From CAWUKV01 sp963923025 (GTDB lineage Bacteria > Cyanobacteriota > Cyanobacteriia > Phormidesmidales > Phormidesmidaceae), in contig CAWUKV010000110.1 in assembly GCA_963923025.1 (NCBI GenBank), positions 1-18,226 on the forward strand: a stretch of DNA of 18,226 nucleotides, read 5' to 3'. The notes below the pieces were generated by a model that was given only the letters and a program-made list of their open reading frames with translations, made no database searches and was not told the origin of the DNA. Position numbers and translations under genes: made by a program. Below, piece by piece: positions 1 to 5,306 of this stretch (position 1 is its first letter; every line of letters starts with the position of its first letter).

Positions 1-381
1 TAAGACTATTTTAACCCTTGTTAAAACTCCAGGTTTCAAGATGGATGAGGTTTATACAAGATACAGTCGAAAAAGCTACGTCATAAACCTCTGCCACGTC
101 CAGAACTGGAGTTTTCCCACCCTTTGCTGGCCCCATCAACCTGGCCCCTGAGCAAATACATTCATGGCTTCATAGCCTTCAAACCTACTCCGAGTCGCGT
201 TGAATGAATCAAAGCCCAGATCATATGAAGTCATTGTCTCCGAAAAGGCGACAGTACGTCTTTTATTTTACCTATTGTCTTCCTATGGTATCTGATAAAT
301 AATATGGATGGATAGCAAATTTGTGGTTCCGCACAATATTTGTTGTCTACCAACTACCCAATCAAGAAAGGTACATCAATT
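1..381. other. Intergenic region upstream of CDGSH gene
   Basis: No convincing gene is visible on either strand. A perfect 7-bp inverted repeat with a 4-nt loop lies at 9-26 (TTTTAAC, CCTT, GTTAAAA); it is AT-rich and could be an operator or the end of a gene outside the window. AT-rich sequence at about 275-305 contains TTGTCT followed by TAAATAAT, a weak promoter-like arrangement for the downstream gene. Nothing else is recognised. Confidence 0.4.
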
Positions 382-588
382 ATGGCTAATGTTGATATTT
401 CTGTTTTAGACAATGGGCCAATCATCGTGAAGGGTGACTTTTCCCTAGTAGATGGTGCTCAGGAGCCTTATCCCAAACAAGCTCAGATTGCTCTTTGTCG
501 TTGTGGTGCGTCGGCCAATAAGCCTTTTTGTGATGGAGGCCATAGTAAAGCTGGGTTTGAATCTGCAGAGCGGACGCCTAAAGAATAG
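382..588 (+). CDS. CDGSH-type iron-sulphur domain protein
   Basis: A 68-residue protein carrying one complete CDGSH motif. Residues C39, C41, C50 and H54 fit the C-X-C-X8-C-X3-H spacing that holds a redox-active [2Fe-2S] cluster through three cysteines and one histidine; the core reads CDGGH rather than CDGSH, a common variant. Small cytosolic members of this family are thought to act in iron-sulphur or redox homeostasis, but no partner is indicated here. I chose the ATG at 382 because AAAGG at 366-370 precedes it at about 10 nt and the protein then begins MANVDIS. The in-frame ATG at 340 would add 14 residues with no family resemblance. The gene stands alone, followed by strong inverted repeats. 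The family is clear; the physiological role is not. Confidence 0.85.
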   Translation: MANVDISVLDNGPIIVKGDFSLVDGAQEPYPKQAQIALCRCGASANKPFCDGGHSKAGFESAERTPKE

Positions 589-591
589 GCA

Positions 592-662
592 GACGCTCAA
601 TCGGGCAATGTAACCATCCAGATCTTGTGCCATGTGATTTGAGCGTCAAGCACAAGATCTGG
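592..662. repeat. Two interleaved perfect inverted repeats
   Basis: Just after the CDGSH stop codon there are two perfect inverted repeats whose arms alternate. GACGCTCAA (592-600) pairs with TTGAGCGTC (639-647), and CCAGATCTTGTGC (618-630) pairs with GCACAAGATCTGG (650-662). Arm order is 1, 2, 1', 2', so in RNA the pairings would form an H-type pseudoknot or two competing hairpins. The 13-bp stem with its 19-nt loop could terminate or protect the CDGSH transcript, but no T-run follows. It could also be the scar of a small mobile element. Confidence 0.7.
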
Positions 663-977
663 GACGCGTGTTTCGCCACTATCTTGTTGAAGATTAACCT
701 GCGCTGGTGTTATGTGCTGTTTGGGTTGTTGACTTTCAAATACTTTTACGGAGATCGGGTGTCCATATCAACAAAAGTCTCACAAAGAAAAGTCGCTCAG
801 GACCCCTTCCGAGTCGCTGGGGACTCTTCCTGAGTCGCTAGCAACCCTTCCTGAGTCACTGGGGACTCTTCTCTAGCGCTTAGGAACCCCTTCCGAGTTG
901 CTAGCAACCCTTACTGAGTCACTAGCAACCTTTCCAAAACAGTCTGGTGGGTAGCCATTCTGCCACTACACAGCAAT
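663..977. other. Noncoding stretch with minisatellite
   Basis: No supported gene is seen. The open frame at 627-833 begins inside the inverted-repeat stem, runs into the tandem repeat and has no recognisable domain. The only clear structure is the 21-bp tandem repeat listed separately. Confidence 0.5.
792..935. repeat. 21-bp tandem repeat, seven units
   Basis: Six full 21-bp units plus an 18-bp partial unit lie head to tail without a phase break: 792-812, 813-833, 834-854, 855-875, 876-896, 897-917 and 918-935. The consensus is roughly GTCGCT-N3-AACCCTTCCTGA. Units differ mainly in the middle: AGC-AACCC in some, GGG-GACTC in others. Units 2 and 4 with their preceding GA form small hairpins (GAGTC...GACTC), and unit 6 contains the palindrome TTGCTAGCAA (898-907). 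All three forward frames are closed across the array, so it is not coding in its present form. Confidence 0.85.
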
Positions 978-1277
978 CTACAGTCGCTTGGTCAGCATGC
1001 TGATGTAGGCCCCTTGGGCTGGAGTGATGATCAACTGTTTGGGTACCTCTAGCACTAAGCTCCACTGGCTTTGTTCGACGTAGCGCAGGGTGTGCAGTAG
1101 ATGAATGGTTTGGCGTACGCGGCCTGGGTCACCGAGTAGGATGTGGCGGACAGTGTCGTCGGGGGTGTCTGCGGGCGGGGGTGATAGGGATAGGTCGGCG
1201 GGCAGTGCCACAGCGGGCACTTGACCAGCGTGAAGTAGGCCAGCAGCGGGGCTGGCAGCGGGGTTGGCAACTAACAT
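978..1277 (-). CDS. Conserved cyanobacterial protein of unknown function
   Basis: A 99-residue protein with two parts. Residues 1-40 are rich in Ala and Pro and look disordered. Residues about 43-99 form the conserved part, containing VRHILLGDP, HLLHTLRYVE and SQWS. This arrangement resembles a small cyanobacterial family (VRHILLG-P---R-TIH-LH-L-Y-E---WS) often annotated only as hypothetical. The ATG at 1277 is supported by an AAAGGAAA ribosome-binding site about 6 nt upstream. No signal peptide, membrane segment or enzymatic motif is visible. It is a single-gene unit; the 21-bp tandem array lies just past its 3' end. Function unknown. Confidence 0.75.
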   Translation of the reverse strand: MLVANPAASPAAGLLHAGQVPAVALPADLSLSPPPADTPDDTVRHILLGDPGRVRQTIHLLHTLRYVEQSQWSLVLEVPKQLIITPAQGAYISMLTKRL

Positions 1278-1746
1278 GAGGCTTTCCTTTTGTGAGGTTG
1301 AGAAAAGCCCAAAAAGCTAGCCACCCCGGCACAGGTACCAAGGTGGCTTACCATAACGAAAGCCTTCTACATTGGTCATGTCAATGTGGCGGGTGAGTCA
1401 GGTAGTTGTGTTGTCCGCACTTCTACCTGGCGACTAGATTTTTGGGTGCAATAGCAACGGGGTCGCCGCAGCTATTAACACTGCAAGCTATCAGCCCCAG
1501 CCATTGGAGTCAAGTCGCCTTGGGTACGGACAACAGCGTTGAACAACACACAGACTCAATTGCAGCAGTACCCCGAAAGCTGTTTCAAACAGCGGAGTTG
1601 ATGAGCTGACAGAGATGAGTCGCCAAGCAGCAGTATCCCCGTGGGGTAGGCGTCCTCGCCTGCCCAGTCAAAGGACAGCAAAGATGACCACCCCGTAAGA
1701 AATGAAAGGTTGCAGAAAACCGACTCTGTTGCCGCACAAATTCTAA
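1278..1746. other. Intergenic region with inverted repeats
   Basis: No convincing gene: the open frame at 1406-1609 has no domain, ribosome-binding site or coding character. An inverted repeat AGCCACC (1319-1325) with GGTGGCT (1342-1348) lies in the region expected to hold the promoter of the 99-residue protein gene. A REP-like hairpin at 1644-1665 is listed separately. Confidence 0.45.
1644..1665. repeat. REP-like GC-rich hairpin
   Basis: GGGTAGGCG (1644-1652), loop TCCT, CGCCTGCCC (1657-1665): a 9-bp stem with one G-T pair. GC-rich hairpins of this type are scattered through intergenic DNA of many cyanobacteria as REP-like elements. Only one copy is visible here, so dispersal in this genome is inferred. 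It could also be a terminator, although no T-run follows. Confidence 0.45.
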
Positions 1747-1806
1747 ATGAATGGTTACAGCTATCCCGATGTTCGCGTTGATGAATCTATGATTGAGGCG
1801 TACTAG
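1747..1806 (+). pseudogene. Possible 5' stub of prolyl oligopeptidase-like gene
   Basis: A 19-codon frame starting at ATG 1747 and ending at TAG 1804-1806 reads MNGYSYPDVRVDESMIEAY. The YP--R-DES----Y pattern resembles the N-terminus of prolyl oligopeptidases, where a YP-x-x-R-x-D stretch runs into the YHG motif that precedes DPYRWLED. Here homology would stop exactly where YHG is expected, just before the NACHT gene begins. This could be the remnant of a gene cut off when the NACHT gene arrived. The match is short and made from memory of the family, so chance resemblance is possible. Confidence 0.2.
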
Positions 1807-1822
1807 CGATTACGGCTCGTTC

Positions 1823-2443
1823 ATGTCTGGTATTTCCCCTCAAAAGCCCACCTCTGTGTGGAAGCGTCCGCTTCAGGTCAAGTTTGGCGCGGTAGCCAGG
1901 GCGCTAGGCAAAGGGGCCGTATCAGCAGCGTTTGGGGCTTGGCCTGGGGTTGCTAGCAGTGGGGTGGATATTCTCAGAGCGCTGGGCATTCAGGAAAATA
2001 AGGTAGAGGCGACGGCCTGGATACTGGTGCAACGATCTTTGCTCCAGGCCATGTCGCAGCTGACGGAGGAATGTAAAAAAAGCCTCAGTAACCCAGAGCC
2101 CGACTTTACGCTGCTGTGTGACCAGTTAGACGGCGTGTTGGAAGATGCCGAGCTGTCGCTGACGCCCAGCTTTTTTACCCAGCCGAAACAGCTTGAGGTA
2201 GTTGAGCGGGTGAAGACGCCCTTTCGACAGTGGTTACAAGTATGTGGCCTGCCACAGGAACCAGCGAGTGCCCTGAGCCAGCGATTACCGCAGTATTTTG
2301 TGTTTGCGCTAAACCAGCAGTGGCGAACGAACTCGAGCGACTATGCCCCACTACAGACCGCACTAAGTGGCCCATTCGAAGCGGCCAACGAGCGAGAGCT
2401 AGCCTGGATGCGATATCGGGCGGCTACAGCGGCGGGTGGATGA
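1823..2443 (+). CDS. N-terminal fragment of frameshifted NACHT/STAND NTPase
   Basis: This frame encodes the N-terminal, mostly helical, effector-side part (206 residues from ATG 1823; a TTG at 1793 would add ten) of a cyanobacterial STAND/NACHT protein. A small-residue-rich segment (residues about 20-45, KGAVSAAFGAWPGVASS) is followed by helices and an end matching the family's pre-NACHT linker, ELAWMRYRA. In intact relatives as I recall them, this linker continues as a WLQ-type sequence into VDEPMF, which is exactly how the overlapping downstream frame begins. After CGG GCG the frame instead runs into an unrelated AATAAGG tail and TGA at 2441. No known nuclease, TIR or protease motif is visible, so the effector activity is unknown. 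No clear ribosome-binding site precedes either start. Confidence 0.7.
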   Translation: MSGISPQKPTSVWKRPLQVKFGAVARALGKGAVSAAFGAWPGVASSGVDILRALGIQENKVEATAWILVQRSLLQAMSQLTEECKKSLSNPEPDFTLLCDQLDGVLEDAELSLTPSFFTQPKQLEVVERVKTPFRQWLQVCGLPQEPASALSQRLPQYFVFALNQQWRTNSSDYAPLQTALSGPFEAANERELAWMRYRAATAAGG

Positions 2444-4334
2444 GCCCATGTTTGCTGAAGCCTTTGGCCTGCGGCAGGTGTACATTCCCCTGCAGGCATA
2501 TTTTGAGCAGAAGGTTAAGTCAGAAGCTAAGGAGATCAATGTTGTTGACCGGAAAGAGCAGTCAGTTCGGCAGGTAGTGGAACTAGAACCCACTATTTTA
2601 GAATGGCTGAAACGCGCGGATAAAGACGATGCGATTCGCGTGATTTGCGGCGGTCCGGGCTGTGGCAAGTCTTCTTTTGGCCGGATGCTAGCGGCCCATC
2701 TGGCAGAGGACGAGACCGTGCCTGTTTTGTTTGTGCCTTTGCATCAGCTTGACCCCTCGGGCGATTTGGTGACGGCACTGGGTGACTTTTTAAGGGCCGA
2801 TCTAGACAATATATTGCCGCCGAACCCTTTAGAATCGGGCAATGCTGAGCGCCAGGTGTTGCTCGTTTTTGACGGACTAGACGAGTTAGCAATGCAGGGG
2901 AAAGTGGCCGCCCAAGCGGCGCAAGATTTTGTACGAGAAGTTCAGAAAAAGCTGCTGTCCTTTAATCGTAGTGACGCGCGCGTCTTTGCACTGCTGAGCG
3001 GTCGAGACTTAGCGATACAGGCGACGCGGTCTGAATTTCGCAGAGACGGCCAAATTTTACACGTCTTACCCTATTTTTTAACAGAGTCTGAGAAAGAGAG
3101 TAACGAATATATTGATGAGCAAAATTTGCTCCAGCAAGGCCAGCGGCAACGGTGGTGGCAAACCTACGGTCAGCTTAAGGGCAAAAACTATTCGGGGCTG
3201 CCAGACGAGCTGAACCGAGGCAAACTGGTCGAGGTTACCGCTCAGCCGCTGCTGAACTATCTAGTAGCCCTAAGCTACGACAGAAATGAAATTGACTTTT
3301 CAGATGAGAGCAACCTCAACACAATTTATAACGATCTGCTAGAGCAGGTCTATCAACGAGACTGGGCAGGCTATCAGCATCCTACCCTGGGTAATATCAG
3401 CCCAAAAGACTTCATCCGTATTTTAGAAGAGGTTGCCATCGCCTGCTGGCACGGCAATGGCCGCACAACCACTGTCAACACCATTGAAAAGCGCTGTGCC
3501 AGCGGCAACCTAAAGAGAAAGCTAGAAATCTTTGAAGGCGGCGCGTCGGCTGGGGTAACGCAGCTGCTCACAGCCTTTTACTTTCGACAAAGTGGGGTGC
3601 AGGGCAGCGAAGCCACATTTGAGTTTACCCATAAGAGTTTTGGGGAATACCTGACGGCTCGGCGTATTGTCTTTGAACTCCGGCTGATTCAAGATGAACT
3701 CGAACGACATCGAGACAACCCTGACGTGGGTTGGGATGAAAAAGAGTGTCTGAAACGCTGGGCGATGCTGTGTGGCCCGACAGCATTTGATCAGTATCTG
3801 CTGAGCTTTTTAAAGGATGATATTAAGCAGCAGCCCTTAACAGAGGTCGGTAACTGGCAGCAGACACTGTGTGACCTAATTAGCTACGTACTGAAGCAGG
3901 GCATGCCGATGGAAATGTTAGACCCTCGGCCTAACTTCTTTACATCAACTAAGCAGGCCAGAAATGCTACCGAGGCCTTGTTTGCCGCCCTAAGCAGCTG
4001 TGCGTGGCGCACCGAAAGGACATCAAATATTCAATGGCCTAGCAAGACCGCCTTTGGCACTCTGCTAAGAACACTCCAGGAACAGAGAGCTGGCGCTGAA
4101 AGTTTGGTTGTGCTGAGCTGTCTAAATCATTTGGAGTTAACAGAAACCATTCTTTATTTTCAAGATCTTTATGGGGCGAGCCTTGATGGGGCGAGCCTTG
4201 ATCGGGCAAGCCTTGATCGGGCAAGCCTCCACGATATTTCCTGGAATAAGGAAACAACATGGAAAAATGCCCAGGGCCTCAGCCAAGCAAAGAACGTGCC
4301 TTCAGCCCTTAAAAAACACCTTGGATTAAAATAA
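2436..4334 (+). CDS. NACHT-domain STAND NTPase with pentapeptide tail (lacks N-terminus)
   Basis: A 632-residue frame carrying the ATPase core of a STAND NTPase. Walker A is GGPGCGKSS (residues 72-80, K78), Walker B is LLVFDGLDE (142-150), and a sensor-like FALLSGRD lies at 184-191. A winged-helix/arm region follows, with the family's typical FEFTHKSFGEYLTARR at 396-410. The C-terminus has four pentapeptide repeats (A-S-L-D/R, residues 580-599) and a closing NVPSALKKHLGLK. Bacterial NACHT proteins are sensors that oligomerise on ATP binding, and several defend against phage. The apparent GTG start at 2436 overlaps the upstream frame by 8 nt, but upstream codons in this frame read CGG CTA CAG CGG CGG, that is, the missing linker. 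I therefore take it as the 3' part of one gene broken by a 2-nt deletion near 2420. A coupled two-subunit version is less likely. Confidence 0.85.
   Translation: MDEPMFAEAFGLRQVYIPLQAYFEQKVKSEAKEINVVDRKEQSVRQVVELEPTILEWLKRADKDDAIRVICGGPGCGKSSFGRMLAAHLAEDETVPVLFVPLHQLDPSGDLVTALGDFLRADLDNILPPNPLESGNAERQVLLVFDGLDELAMQGKVAAQAAQDFVREVQKKLLSFNRSDARVFALLSGRDLAIQATRSEFRRDGQILHVLPYFLTESEKESNEYIDEQNLLQQGQRQRWWQTYGQLKGKNYSGLPDELNRGKLVEVTAQPLLNYLVALSYDRNEIDFSDESNLNTIYNDLLEQVYQRDWAGYQHPTLGNISPKDFIRILEEVAIACWHGNGRTTTVNTIEKRCASGNLKRKLEIFEGGASAGVTQLLTAFYFRQSGVQGSEATFEFTHKSFGEYLTARRIVFELRLIQDELERHRDNPDVGWDEKECLKRWAMLCGPTAFDQYLLSFLKDDIKQQPLTEVGNWQQTLCDLISYVLKQGMPMEMLDPRPNFFTSTKQARNATEALFAALSSCAWRTERTSNIQWPSKTAFGTLLRTLQEQRAGAESLVVLSCLNHLELTETILYFQDLYGASLDGASLDRASLDRASLHDISWNKETTWKNAQGLSQAKNVPSALKKHLGLK
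4173..4232 (+). repeat. 15-bp tandem repeat encoding four pentapeptides
   Basis: Four adjacent 15-bp units lie within the NACHT gene. Units 1 and 2 (4173-4202) are identical (GGGGCGAGCCTTGAT). Unit 3 starts CGGGCAAG but ends identically. Unit 4 shares the first 11 bases of unit 3, then diverges. They encode GASLD, GASLD, RASLD, RASLH, the A-x-L-x-x pentapeptide pattern of right-handed quadrilateral beta-helices. Near-identity at DNA level indicates recent copy-number change. Confidence 0.9.
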
Positions 4335-4352
4335 CCCTGCCCACCAAAAGAC

Positions 4353-4533
4353 TTACTTCGCTGTTTTCTGCTGCGCCTGAAGCTGCTCCAAAGCCAGGTC
4401 AAAAAACTCAGGCGGGGCACCGGGCGGCACCATCAGGTCGTTCATCAAAAACGATGGCGTACCGCGTAGGCGTAGGCGGTCAGCAAACTCGCGGTCGGCA
4501 GCGACGGCGGCTTCGGCTTCGGGGCTGTTGCGA
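4353..4533 (-). pseudogene. Truncated 3' remnant of thioredoxin/DsbA-like gene
   Basis: A stretch whose first 55 codons encode a peptide identical to residues 207-261 of the intact thioredoxin-like protein at 5307-6098, including the cis-proline GTPSF segment. It lacks the CPYC active site, membrane anchor and start codon. It begins a few bases after the stop of the DUF5615 gene. Its own ending, KTAK, differs from the intact gene's AE. The frame stays open upstream through the DUF5615 gene (to an ATG at 4616), but that upstream part is a shadow frame. Nucleotide identity to the intact copy is 155 of 166, and every difference is silent. It was therefore recently part of a working gene and is now almost certainly nonfunctional. 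Confidence 0.85.
4368..4533. repeat. 166-bp direct repeat, copy A
   Basis: This copy of the dsbA-like 3' end aligns without gaps to copy B (5316-5481), with 11 mismatches. The right boundary is at GCGA (4530-4533), the first half of the HIP1 octamer that is complete in copy B. The two copies bracket the DUF433/DUF5615 pair. Confidence 0.9.
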
Positions 4534-4539
4534 CTCTCA

Positions 4540-4896
4540 TCACTTGCGCCACTGATTGAGCCAAAATATCTGATTTTGCCAATCCTTGGCTTCTGCCTCA
4601 CGTAGTACGCGGTCAAGGGTGCGAATCAGTTCAGACAGTGACCAGCTTCTCTGGGCTGCCAGCAAAATGCCGCCATGCTCTGGAATCTTCTCAGCTAAAG
4701 CTACAAAATCTTTAACGTTGAAGGTAAAAATGCAGCGACCTTGGCGAGTGGCTGCCAAAAGCTGCGTCTCATCACTAGCGTTCTCTGGCATCCAGTCGTT
4801 TGGCGTCCGGGTAACATTGTGACCTCGTTCCACTAACGCTGACTGCAAGGCCTTGATAGAAGTGTCGGCATCCAGATGCAGCTTCAAATTAGCCAT
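4540..4896 (-). CDS. DUF5615 PIN-like predicted toxin
   Basis: A 118-residue protein of the DUF5615 (COG4634) PIN-like family, predicted to be a ribonuclease toxin. Acidic residues typical of PIN-like sites are present: D9 and D11 in LHLDAD, D42 and E43 in SDET, and D63 in FNVKDF; GGILLA (75-80) is the usual core strand. Length is normal for the family. The ATG at 4896 lies inside the end of the DUF433 gene (8-nt overlap, ATGGCTAA), with no ribosome-binding site of its own, so translation is probably coupled to the upstream partner. It ends with tandem stops, immediately followed by the thioredoxin-like remnant. Family assignment is firm; toxicity is inferred from the family and the pairing. 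Confidence 0.85.
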   Translation of the reverse strand: MANLKLHLDADTSIKALQSALVERGHNVTRTPNDWMPENASDETQLLAATRQGRCIFTFNVKDFVALAEKIPEHGGILLAAQRSWSLSELIRTLDRVLREAEAKDWQNQIFWLNQWRK

Positions 4897-5275
4897 TGGC
4901 CGCTGCTTCTAAAGCAACCTCGGATCCGGTGACCGCATCGATTTCAGGTTTGTACGACTCGTAAAACGCAAGCGCCGCTGATACTTGCGTGACGGAAAGA
5001 CTATATTCATTAGCAACTCGACTGGCGTCCCATCCCCAATCGTGGCTGGCAATGACAATGGTCTGTACCCGAATACTCGTGCCTCTAATCGTTGCTTTGA
5101 TTTGGCCGTCACTGTCAGTCCGATGCTGAATTTCAGGAAAAGCTGAAGCATCAGCGGCTGGCAAGCTTGGAGATAGCATATCCTGCTGAATCGACCCCAA
5201 AAGGTGTTGTACCAACTGCCAACGATCCTGAAGCGGCAGCTGTAAAACCTGTTCTTGAAGCTCTTGTAGGGTCAT
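4889..5275 (-). CDS. DUF433 family predicted antitoxin
   Basis: A 128-residue protein with a C-terminal DUF433 (COG2442) domain at about residues 60-113, containing IRGTSIRVQTIV, DWGWDASRVANEY and VSAALAFYESYKPEID. This helix-turn-helix-like domain recurs next to DUF5615 genes and is predicted to be the DNA-binding antitoxin that neutralises the PIN-like partner and represses the operon. The N-terminal helix (LQELQEQVLQLPLQDRWQLV) resembles the leading segment of other addiction-module proteins. ATG 5275 has an AGGAG site (5283-5287, minus strand) 7 nt upstream. Only 31 bp separate it from the stop of the thioredoxin-like gene, so readthrough from that gene is possible, or the promoter lies inside its 3' end. 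Confidence 0.85.
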   Translation of the reverse strand: MTLQELQEQVLQLPLQDRWQLVQHLLGSIQQDMLSPSLPAADASAFPEIQHRTDSDGQIKATIRGTSIRVQTIVIASHDWGWDASRVANEYSLSVTQVSAALAFYESYKPEIDAVTGSEVALEAAANG

Positions 5276-5306
5276 CGCGCTTCTCCTAATGACGAATTTG
5301 CTTAGC

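Noticed and set aside
627..833. 68-residue open frame after the CDGSH gene
   Set aside because: It starts inside an inverted-repeat arm, ends inside the minisatellite, and has no domain or ribosome-binding site.
792..935. CRISPR array
   Set aside because: Repeat units are directly adjacent with no spacers, the period is only 21 bp, and no cas genes are present.
1406..1609. 67-residue open frame
   Set aside because: No recognisable domain, no ribosome-binding site, and composition like the surrounding noncoding DNA.
2436..2443. Normal operon overlap of two separate NACHT subunit genes
   Set aside because: Codons upstream of the GTG in the second frame continue the family's linker sequence, and no ribosome-binding site precedes it; a frameshift explains both frames better.
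4353..4616. An 87-residue functional gene
   Set aside because: The first third is a shadow of the DUF5615 gene and the rest is a headless copy of the thioredoxin-like 3' end without CPYC.
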